5,493 nucleotides of DNA from positions 1 through 5,493 of the forward strand of contig JAKJGA010000117.1 of NCBI GenBank assembly GCA_022704645.1, given 5' to 3'. Positions 1 through 5,078 of the stretch are shown here, piece after piece; position 1 is the first letter of the stretch; each line of letters starts with the position of its first letter. The stretch comes from Spirochaetota bacterium (GTDB lineage: Bacteria; Spirochaetota; UBA4802; JAFGJZ01). The notes under the pieces are model-generated. The model was not told the DNA's origin, ran no database searches, and saw nothing but the letters and a program-made list of their open reading frames with translations. A program made the position numbers and the translations under genes.

Positions 1-257
1 TTTTCAAGAATTCCGTTTATAGAGATAGCAAGCTTTTGCAGATTCATATCACGCGGTATGTCAAAATGAATCACCTGACCCATAGCATGAACACCGGAAT
101 CCGTTCTGCCGGCAGCTGTTATTTTCACTTCTTCGGAAAAAATGATTCCCAATGCTTTTTCAACATCGCTCTGAACAGTCCGGATATCAAGCCCTTTCTG
201 CAATTGAAATCCGCAGAAAGCACTTCCGTCGTATTGAAGAAGCGCCGCTATTCTCAC
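1..257 (-). CDS. truA: tRNA pseudouridine synthase A, N-terminal part (cut by window edge)
   Basis: TruA converts uridines 38-40 in the tRNA anticodon stem-loop to pseudouridine. Translating the minus strand from the GTG at 257-255 gives the family's N-terminal pattern. It opens VRIAALLQYDGSAFCGFQLQ, with the usual 'YDG..F.G.Q.Q' at residues 9-20. Next comes TVQ at 27-29, then the catalytic-loop motif AGRTDSGVHA at 49-58 with the catalytic aspartate at D53, then QVIHFD at 61-66. All of these are standard TruA landmarks. About 85 codons are present; the rest of a roughly 250-residue protein lies beyond the left edge. The GTG overlaps the TGA of the DUF2225 gene (GTGA), so translational coupling is likely, and no ATG alternative lies nearby. 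No strong separate ribosome-binding site is visible. Family identity is near certain. Confidence 0.96.
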   Translation of the reverse strand, partial: MRIAALLQYDGSAFCGFQLQKGLDIRTVQSDVEKALGIIFSEEVKITAAGRTDSGVHAMGQVIHFDIPRDMNLQKLAISINGILE

Positions 258-1129
258 TGATTGGGCTCTGACTGACCCTTGATCTCATCTATCATAGCAT
301 TCATTTTATCATACATATCGCGGGTCATATCAATCAACGGACCGGGCTTTTGTTTAGTCGATTTTCCTATTCCGAATATTCTGCTCAGATAACGTTTAGT
401 CCGCTCAAGATTTTCCAGCCTCTTTTGAAGATCGGATTCCCTTGCACCTATTTTGACCGTAAGAGATGAATATAGAAAAAGAACTCCTTCGTAACCCCAG
501 TTTTTATCGGTATCAGGCCCGAGATTTCCGGCGGCTTCTACAGGCTCACCGCCGTTTTGAAACAGTTCAAGTACCATACCGTAAAACGAATATGCTTTGT
601 TATAGAAAAATTCAGAAATTTTACCGTAAGGTATATCAGGCTTCTCTTTCGCAAGATCGGCAAAAAGCCATGCCGCACGGATAGAGGCAATTGCCCTCTT
701 GAAAGTCGGTGCAACTTTTTTATTACGCAATCCGTAAATATCCACTGCCAAAAGATATGAAGCAGCTCCATGAGCAAGGGTTCTATCTGAATTAAAATCA
801 ATATTCCCGAAATATTTTTTTACGGTATCAATACGGGCCTGAGACATATTTCTAATTTTATCAATTTCTTCAGGAAGAAGATTTTCAAAGTCTTTTTGAA
901 AGGACACATAAAGGCATCTCGGACAGACATTAAGGATATATGCCATCGGGTATATTTTACCGAATTTCGCATTCTCTTCATAAGTTCGGCGCAATTCACT
1001 GGTTAGTTTCCCTGCGATTAATCTTCCTCCGCCTGAGAATAGTTCTTCCCGGAAAAATTCATTTGAGCATATCGGACATCTTAAAGGTGTTTTTGACCTG
1101 AAAGAAATCTTCTTAACATCATCACCCAT
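254..1129 (-). CDS. DUF2225 family protein, putative zinc-ribbon protein
   Basis: This 291-residue protein matches the DUF2225 family, which has no established biochemical function. An N-terminal CPIC (C18, C21) and a second CPRC (C69, C72) frame a segment containing SGGGRLIAGKLTSELRR. The four cysteines probably bind one zinc ion. The middle (about 85-190) looks like a helical repeat of TPR type, and the motif LGPDTDKNWGYEG near 203-215 is typical of the family. The C-terminal 60 residues are charged, with a likely coiled coil around 230-252. No signal peptide is seen, so it should be cytosolic. The start is placed at the ATG at 1129-1127 because AGAGGG lies five bases upstream; the in-frame TTG at 1195 adds 22 residues outside the family pattern and lacks a convincing ribosome-binding site. 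It is the first gene of a pair with truA. Family call is strong; function is unknown. Confidence 0.9.
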   Translation of the reverse strand: MGDDVKKISFRSKTPLRCPICSNEFFREELFSGGGRLIAGKLTSELRRTYEENAKFGKIYPMAYILNVCPRCLYVSFQKDFENLLPEEIDKIRNMSQARIDTVKKYFGNIDFNSDRTLAHGAASYLLAVDIYGLRNKKVAPTFKRAIASIRAAWLFADLAKEKPDIPYGKISEFFYNKAYSFYGMVLELFQNGGEPVEAAGNLGPDTDKNWGYEGVLFLYSSLTVKIGARESDLQKRLENLERTKRYLSRIFGIGKSTKQKPGPLIDMTRDMYDKMNAMIDEIKGQSEPNQ

Positions 1130-1227
1130 CTTACCCTCTGTATTGGCAAAAAAGAACAAAACAAAAATATTTAAATTACTGTCATTAATCGCCAAAAAGC
1201 GTTTTTATGATCGCCGCTGTCAGGTTT

Positions 1228-1256
1228 ATTAAATAAAATGAATAAAGAAGCGTCAA
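1228..1256 (-). promoter_or_regulatory. Sigma-70-type promoter for the DUF2225-truA pair
   Basis: On the minus strand, TTGACG (1256-1251) and TTTAAT (1233-1228) are separated by 17 bases. Each differs from consensus at one position. Transcription would start near 1221, giving a leader of about 90 bases before the ATG at 1129. Pattern match only. Confidence 0.6.
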
Positions 1257-1274
1257 GAATTTTCCGATTATAAA
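1243..1274 (+). promoter_or_regulatory. Candidate promoter for the exported-protein gene, possibly sigma-28-like
   Basis: The plus strand carries CCGATTATAAA at 1264-1274. The TATAAA part could act as a sigma-70 -10 box, but the hexamer 17 bases upstream is a poor -35. The same region also fits the sigma-28 (FliA) pattern TAAA-N15-GCCGATAA loosely: TAAA at 1243-1246, 16 bases, then TCCGATTA at 1263-1270. It overlaps the -35 box of the divergent promoter. Which sigma factor reads it cannot be settled from sequence alone. Confidence 0.35.
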
Positions 1275-1300
1275 GGAAAGAGCAATGTCGGCAGGTGAAA

Positions 1301-2263
1301 ATGCGTACTTTTATAAAACTTTTAGCAATTATAACTTTAATATCGGCCTGGTCCGGTCTATCCGCCGTATCTCCGGCTGTTGTATCTCAGGAAGATTATG
1401 TTTATACACTCAGTCTGATAAGGGATTTACGCATCATCGTCGACAATCTTGGTACTGATGAACAAAGGAAAAAATACGAAGAACTTAAGGTGAAATTCCA
1501 AAAAGCAACAGAAGTTCATTACGGGCAAAACTTCGCACGCGGAAGCTTTCTGGAAGATGAGGCAATAAAACCGAATGAAGAAACACCTCCGACATCGGTT
1601 GAATTGTATTCGGATTTAAAACTAGAGCTGATTATTTTTACAAAGGAAATATCGGACGGATACATTGTAAGAACAAAGGAAATGCTTGATACAGTATCCA
1701 CGCAGGCAATCGGTGTAATAATGGAATACGGCAAAAACAGCGGTCTCTGGAAATACTTTTTCAGACCCATTGATCCGTTAGTTGAAAAAAAACCTTATGA
1801 CACAAAGACTTATTACTATTTCTTCAAACGTCAGAAAATCGAAGCTAATCTGAAAAACGGATACAAATGTTTAGGTGATGCGAGACGCCTTCTCGAAACA
1901 CCCGATTATCTTTATATTTCCTCTAAACAAAAAAAGACAAAACGTGAAATCAATTTCATTATCGATACATATATGGGAGTTATAAAATACTGCCGACAAG
2001 GCAAAAGAGACGCAATTGAAATCTATCATGTTTTAAATGAGAAAAATCTCGGTGATATCCTTAATAAGTACAGCATCACGATGGGAATGATTACAAAGTA
2101 TCCAATATATGACGATCGCGTACCTGAGAAGTACAAACCTGATGCAGTTGATGTAGAAAAGATGCTTTTTAGAATTGAAAAAGCAAGAGTTCCGGATTAT
2201 GATGCAAAGAATAAAAATGAAAGTGCAAAAGCAGAAGAAAAAAAGGAAACTGTAAATCCATAA
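1301..2263 (+). CDS. Exported protein of unknown function
   Basis: The 320-residue product is not a family I recognise. It opens with a typical signal peptide: MR and K, then a hydrophobic stretch around residues 4-20, with plausible cleavage after LSA (22) or SPA (26) and no lipobox cysteine. The mature protein should therefore be periplasmic or outer-surface. The body looks mostly helical and rich in charged residues and tyrosine. The last 20 or so residues are low-complexity Lys/Glu (AKAEEKKET). ATG at 1301 is preferred because AGGTG precedes it at good spacing; the GTG at 1295 would add two residues, and its nearest purine-rich site, AAAGGAAAG, is too far upstream. It lies 59 bp before the next plus-strand gene, so the two may be co-transcribed. 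Gene reality is well supported by length, signal peptide and ribosome-binding site; function is unknown. Confidence 0.85.
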   Translation: MRTFIKLLAIITLISAWSGLSAVSPAVVSQEDYVYTLSLIRDLRIIVDNLGTDEQRKKYEELKVKFQKATEVHYGQNFARGSFLEDEAIKPNEETPPTSVELYSDLKLELIIFTKEISDGYIVRTKEMLDTVSTQAIGVIMEYGKNSGLWKYFFRPIDPLVEKKPYDTKTYYYFFKRQKIEANLKNGYKCLGDARRLLETPDYLYISSKQKKTKREINFIIDTYMGVIKYCRQGKRDAIEIYHVLNEKNLGDILNKYSITMGMITKYPIYDDRVPEKYKPDAVDVEKMLFRIEKARVPDYDAKNKNESAKAEEKKETVNP

Positions 2264-2277
2264 TAAAAAATGATTTG

Positions 2278-2315
2278 CCGGTATGTGCGGAATAAAACAT
2301 TACTGCTCATACCGG
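2278..2315 (+). repeat. Intergenic inverted repeat overlapping the start region of the next gene
   Basis: CCGGTATG (2278-2285) is matched exactly by CATACCGG (2308-2315). After one mismatch, GC pairs with GC (2287-2288 with 2305-2306), leaving a loop of about 16 bases. No T-run follows, so it is not a standard terminator. The right arm shares two bases with GGGG (2314-2317), the only visible ribosome-binding candidate for the TTG start at 2323. A role in limiting translation is an inference. Confidence 0.5.
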
Positions 2316-2322
2316 GGTTCGT

Positions 2323-2925
2323 TTGAAAATAACTGCTGAAAAAATAACATGCTTTATAGAAGAAGAAACACGCCGTGTTAAATTCGGAGACAAGTACTCA
2401 TTTTACATCAAAGAAAGAACAAAAGAAATTCTTGCTAAATATAAACCTTATTTTGCTTTCAAAATTCTTCCTCCCGAAAAATCTATTTACGGTGATACAA
2501 AATACTCAAGTGCGGTTTTCGCTCTCACAACAGGATTAAATTCTGAAGAAAATTATGATGATTACAACAAAGGACTTATTGATGATATAATCGCATCAAC
2601 ACTCACATATTATGCTCTTTATAATCTTAAGAACAAACTGTTATCAGAAAATTTCACAACGGGAACGCTTCTTACTCCCGGCAACATTATCCCTATCGAA
2701 AAAAGCGCAGAAATATTTTCCATTGTACAACCCGATCAGAACCTTATATCGATCAATTCAAAAATGTTAATGTATCCTCGATATTCGCTTAACGGCATAT
2801 ATCTTAATGACGGGAAAAATAATTCAGAATGCAATTACTGCAAATCATCAAAGTGCCTTTATAAAAACATCACCGCGAGAATGGAATTATTTATGAAAAA
2901 CGCGGGAGAGGATCCCGCGTTATAA
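2323..2925 (+). CDS. Methionine synthase activation-domain-like protein with C-terminal cysteine cluster
   Basis: This 200-residue protein resembles stand-alone proteins related to the AdoMet-binding activation domain of cobalamin-dependent methionine synthase (MetH), the type seen in Thermotoga TM0269. Landmarks appear in the right order: FALTTGLNSE (66-75) where the family has its A.TIG stretch, a helical block with DD and ASTLTYYAL (87-99), LLTPGNIIPIEKSAEIFSIV (116-135) where the family has SPGY..WP...Q..IF.LL, and MLMYPRYSLNGIYL (148-161) where the family has a MIP.KS.SGI type stretch. The end carries C170-x2-C173-x4-C178 followed by LYK, like the cysteine tail of those relatives. The AdoMet-contact arginine and tyrosine are not conserved (TPGN instead of R..PGY), so activity in reactivating cobalamin is doubtful. 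It has no signal peptide. The TTG start at 2323 is the only reasonable one: an in-frame TAA lies 27 bases upstream and the first in-frame ATG comes near the C-terminus. Assigned by eye from motif order. Confidence 0.7.
   Translation: MKITAEKITCFIEEETRRVKFGDKYSFYIKERTKEILAKYKPYFAFKILPPEKSIYGDTKYSSAVFALTTGLNSEENYDDYNKGLIDDIIASTLTYYALYNLKNKLLSENFTTGTLLTPGNIIPIEKSAEIFSIVQPDQNLISINSKMLMYPRYSLNGIYLNDGKNNSECNYCKSSKCLYKNITARMELFMKNAGEDPAL
2899..2921 (-). terminator. Rho-independent terminator of the membrane-protein gene, inside the convergent gene
   Basis: AACGCGGGA and TCCCGCGTT form a perfect 9-bp GC-rich stem with a 5-base loop. Read on the minus strand it is followed by a T-run, so it suits termination of the gene ending at 2929. 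It lies within the last codons of the plus-strand gene, just before its TAA. On the plus strand only a broken, late T-run follows, so termination in that direction would be weaker. Confidence 0.75.
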
Positions 2926-2928
2926 GTG

Positions 2929-3417
2929 TCATTTTGAAGCTTTTCTTCTTTTTTCATTAAAAAAGAAGAATAAAGAAACTATTGAAAGAGAAGCAAAAAA
3001 TATGCCGGTATTTCTTCCAAGCATAGCACCCGAATGTCTCCTTTCAAGAAGCGTACCGAGATAAATCGAAGTATCAGGGGGGAAATTTCCTTTTGTTTTA
3101 ACTAAGTTATCCATATACGCAAGAACCTTTTTAACAGTCATCGAATTACTGTCAAAATTCTGGTATAGTGCAAACATTTGACCGCTTTTTAGAATATTAT
3201 ATGCTTCCGTATAATTCTGATTCATTTCATTCTGGGATGCGGCATCAATAGCATCAGTTTTACCGGCTGTTGCTTTTTCGCCGAGTGCTATAAAATTTGC
3301 AGCCTTTGGCTCAACTTTTGTTACCGAATAAAAAGAAACCGAAAATAAAAATACCGAAACAGCAAGACAAACCATTGAAAAAAACAAATAGACCTTACCG
3401 TCATAGAAATTCTTCAT
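2929..3417 (-). CDS. Two-TM membrane protein of unknown function
   Basis: The 162-residue product has a hydrophobic segment at about 9-31 and another at about 137-154. Between them is a hydrophilic region of about 105 residues containing a likely helix pair and the stretch NFPPDTSIYLGTLLERRHSG. The C-terminal tail NEKRRKASK is strongly positive, which favours a cytoplasmic C-terminus. With two segments the N-terminus would also be inside and the middle region would face the periplasm. No enzyme motif or known family is recognised. The ATG at 3417 is preceded by AGGA at seven bases. It converges on the plus-strand gene with a 3-bp gap. No clear promoter was identified in the upstream 3418-3531 region. 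Gene reality is likely because of length, coherent topology and its own terminator. Confidence 0.8.
   Translation of the reverse strand: MKNFYDGKVYLFFSMVCLAVSVFLFSVSFYSVTKVEPKAANFIALGEKATAGKTDAIDAASQNEMNQNYTEAYNILKSGQMFALYQNFDSNSMTVKKVLAYMDNLVKTKGNFPPDTSIYLGTLLERRHSGAMLGRNTGIFFASLSIVSLFFFFNEKRRKASK
2943..2970. repeat. Perfect 12-bp AT-rich inverted repeat
   Basis: TTCTTCTTTTTT (2943-2954) and AAAAAAGAAGAA (2959-2970) are exact inverted copies around the 4-base loop CATT. They lie in the 3' end of the membrane-protein gene and encode the FFFFNEKRR stretch. The hairpin is only two purine/pyrimidine tracts, so it may be a by-product of the codons used there. Confidence 0.5.
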
Positions 3418-3531
3418 AAATACATCCTGTAAATCTTATTTCAAATACGCTAAAAGCGCCAGACAAACTAATATCAAGCAGTACAGTAATTCGTCAAGAA
3501 AGATAATTCTTATGGGGTAAAACACAGCAAA

Positions 3532-3556
3532 CCGGGAAGCATAAAAGCTTTCCCGG
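3532..3556 (-). terminator. Likely terminator of the coiled-coil protein gene
   Basis: CCGGGAAGC (3532-3540) pairs with GCTTTCCCGG (3547-3556) with one bulged base and a 6-base loop. On the minus strand it begins 6 bases after the TAA at 3563 and is followed by an interrupted T-rich stretch (TTTGCTGTGTTTT). The stem is good; the T-run is imperfect. Confidence 0.6.
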
Positions 3557-3562
3557 AATGAG

Positions 3563-4132
3563 TTATTTAATTAGACGCATGACAAGATCAGCATTAAGAA
3601 CAGAAAGACGGTTGCTGGCTGAAACATGTCCGCCGGAAAGAAAAACAGTTTCGGTACTTTTTATTACCTTGTCTATCTGATCTCCGCCTGCCATATTAGA
3701 GGCAAAAATATTTTCTGTTTCAATCTGCAGCTTAGTAAGTTTTGCAATTTCAGAGGAAATATTCTGATCAGTCATATCAATAAGGGAACGTACATTCGAT
3801 TCATTAAGTTCTCTGCCTTTAAAAAGATCAACAAGAACAGCTTCATCTGCATATTTAGCTTCTTTAACAATGGATTCAGATTTTGATCCGCCCATTGAAA
3901 GTTCTTCCAATAGAAGATTAAGACTTTCGCGTATAGTTTGATTTTTAGATAATGAACTCTGAATATTTTTAAGATCAGAATCTATCGAATCAAGGCGGGT
4001 ATTTACTTTCTTTCCGATTTCAACACTGTCAATTGATTTTGAATTTTCATCCCTGGAAGCTGATTTTTCTGAATTCCGCTTGTTATTTATTTTTGCTGCA
4101 GAACCAATGATGTTATCCACATTTATATTCAT
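3563..4132 (-). CDS. Predicted helical, coiled-coil-type cytosolic protein of unknown function
   Basis: The 189-residue product is not recognised as a known family. It has no signal peptide and no membrane segment. Residues 15-40 are polar and probably disordered (KINNKRNSEKSASRDENSKS). Residues 40-80 have heptad-like hydrophobic spacing, suggesting a coiled coil (VNTRLDSIDSDLKNIQSSL). A second helical block spans about 85-160, including KYADEAVLVDLFKGRELN, and the C-terminus is also helical. No cysteine is present. The ATG at 4132 has a very strong ribosome-binding site, AAGGAGGG (4144-4137), at good spacing, so efficient translation is expected. It appears to be its own transcription unit, bounded by the terminators at 4259-4287 (upstream) and 3532-3556 (downstream). 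An acidic, helical, disordered-N-terminus protein like this could be structural or a partner protein, but nothing in the sequence fixes a role. Confidence 0.82.
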   Translation of the reverse strand: MNINVDNIIGSAAKINNKRNSEKSASRDENSKSIDSVEIGKKVNTRLDSIDSDLKNIQSSLSKNQTIRESLNLLLEELSMGGSKSESIVKEAKYADEAVLVDLFKGRELNESNVRSLIDMTDQNISSEIAKLTKLQIETENIFASNMAGGDQIDKVIKSTETVFLSGGHVSASNRLSVLNADLVMRLIK

Positions 4133-4200
4133 AACACCCTCCTTAGCGTCACATTCATCCGTGAAAGATTATGTCTTATTAGAACAAAACCCTTACTGTT

Positions 4201-4229
4201 ATGTAATTATAATCGGTGTATTTTGTCAA
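4201..4229 (-). promoter_or_regulatory. Promoter region of the coiled-coil protein gene
   Basis: A perfect TTGACA lies at 4229-4224 on the minus strand. A perfect TATAAT lies only 12 bases further (4211-4206), too close to be its partner; at 17 bases spacing the hexamer is TTACAT (4206-4201). The region also holds CCGATTATAA (4216-4207), identical to the sequence before the exported-protein gene. A TAAT sits 15 bases before ACCGATTA, a loose sigma-28-like arrangement. A promoter here is likely; its exact boxes are uncertain. Confidence 0.5.
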
Positions 4230-4258
4230 TTAATTAAGAAAATTTGTGCTCTAAAAAT

Positions 4259-4287
4259 AAAAAAAGGCGGTATGTAACCGCCTTTTT
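4259..4287 (-). terminator. Rho-independent terminator of the SH3 lipoprotein gene
   Basis: GGCGGT (4266-4271) pairs with ACCGCC (4277-4282) around a 5-base loop. The stem is flanked by seven A on the left and five T on the right, which can extend the stem. Minus-strand transcription from the gene ending at 4303 would meet the stem, then seven T. The structure is symmetric enough to work in both directions. Confidence 0.85.
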
Positions 4288-4302
4288 CCCAAATAAATTA
4301 AA

Positions 4303-5025
4303 TTATTCAGCAGATTCAGTAGTTTCAGTTGTTTCCTGCCATCCTTCATCTGAAGAATCTGCAGCCTTCCCTGCCAAACCGAGTTTATCGGACGCAGCAG
4401 ATGAAAGGAAGCTGGCCTTTGAAGCTAGTTCTTTTAAAATGGTTTCACCATCTTCTTTTGACTTTGCATCAGAAGAAGCATAAAGAGCTGAACCTTTTTC
4501 AAATGCTACGGCATCTGTTACATGATCTGTTGAATCAGAAAATCCGTCCTTAAGCCATCCTTCGCGTGTTTTTCCATTTTCAAGAATAACATAGGCTTTA
4601 ATCCAGCCGCCTTTTTCTTCAGTCATTGCCGCAATTGAACCCATTGCAGCTTTTCCTATTAGTCCGCTTCCTTCATTGTTGCGGTTAAAAACTTTTACAT
4701 CTTTCTGAAATATAGCGTATACTTTTTTTACAAGCCATGCGCTCTTTGTATAACCGACGCTATCATCTGAAAGTTTAATTTTTGCTATTTTAGCGGGTTT
4801 CCCGTTATTATCTATACCGTCAAATTCTTCCAAAAGACCCACAGCTTCACCTTTCTCAAGAGTCGCAAGCCAGTTGTCTTTTTTATTAAGTTCCTTCTCT
4901 TTATAAGCATTCGCTCTATACTGAAGATATCTTGTTTCAAGAACCTCATCAGAAACACCCTTTTTTTTGCATGCGGCAAATGAAACCGCCAATACAATTA
5001 AAGCTAATACAGAAATCTTTTTCAC
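4303..5025 (-). CDS. Lipoprotein with two SH3-like domains
   Basis: The 240-residue product begins with a lipoprotein signal: KK, a hydrophobic run at 4-17, then FAAC with the lipidated cysteine at C19, followed by KKK. The lipobox is loose (F at -3), as is common in spirochaetes. Two consecutive modules follow. At about 38-101 is YRANAYKEKEL...ATLEKGEAVGLLEEF...GYTKSAWLV; at about 103-163 is YAIFQKDVKVFNRNN...GSIAAMTEEKGGWIKAYV..GKTREGWLKDG. Both have the bacterial SH3 (SH3b) layout, ending in a G(Y/W)(T/L)K strand. SH3b modules often bind peptidoglycan or peptides, but the ligand here is not visible. The C-terminal 60 residues are Ala/Ser/Lys-rich, then acidic (ETTETTESAE). GTG at 5025 is chosen because GGAGG lies five bases upstream; the ATG at 5061 would be upstream of the predicted transcription start and spoils the signal peptide. 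A strong terminator follows. Confidence 0.88.
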   Translation of the reverse strand: MKKISVLALIVLAVSFAACKKKGVSDEVLETRYLQYRANAYKEKELNKKDNWLATLEKGEAVGLLEEFDGIDNNGKPAKIAKIKLSDDSVGYTKSAWLVKKVYAIFQKDVKVFNRNNEGSGLIGKAAMGSIAAMTEEKGGWIKAYVILENGKTREGWLKDGFSDSTDHVTDAVAFEKGSALYASSDAKSKEDGETILKELASKASFLSSAASDKLGLAGKAADSSDEGWQETTETTESAE

Positions 5026-5049
5026 CTGTTCCTCCAAAATTTTTTCAAT

Positions 5050-5078
5050 ACTAAAATACATGATTTTTATTGTGTCAA
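5050..5078 (-). promoter_or_regulatory. Promoter of the SH3 lipoprotein gene
   Basis: On the minus strand a perfect TTGACA (5078-5073) is followed after 17 bases by TTTAGT (5055-5050), which matches TATAAT at four of six positions. The -35 box overlaps the TGA of the upstream YlbF-family gene. Transcription would begin near 5043, about 18 bases before the GTG at 5025, with GGAGG (5035-5031) in the short leader. Confidence 0.55.

Noticed and set aside
36..260. Plus-strand open frame of 74 codons at the left edge
   Set aside because: It is antisense to truA, whose conserved motifs make the minus strand the coding one, and its protein resembles nothing known.
538..801. Open frames on both strands within the DUF2225 gene
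   Set aside because: They overlap a gene with clear family motifs, have no ribosome-binding site worth noting, and encode composition typical of out-of-frame reading.
1130..1195. Upstream TTG start that would extend the DUF2225 protein by 22 residues
   Set aside because: No convincing ribosome-binding site precedes it, the added residues do not look like the family, and ATG 1129 has AGAGGG at good distance.
3418..3531. Possible promoter or small gene in the gap upstream of the membrane-protein gene
   Set aside because: Several weak hexamers (TTGATA, TTGTCT, TAAGAT) are present but none pair at good spacing, and no small open frame has a ribosome-binding site. Only a 4-bp stem (CGCT-AAA-AGCG) was seen.
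3626..3886. Plus-strand open frame opposite the coiled-coil protein gene
   Set aside because: The opposite strand has a strong ribosome-binding site, promoter and terminator; the Phe/Ile/Cys-rich product looks like an antisense shadow.
5026..5061. ATG at 5061 as the start of the SH3 lipoprotein
   Set aside because: It lies upstream of the predicted transcription start and places charged residues before the lipoprotein signal; GTG at 5025 has GGAGG five bases upstream.
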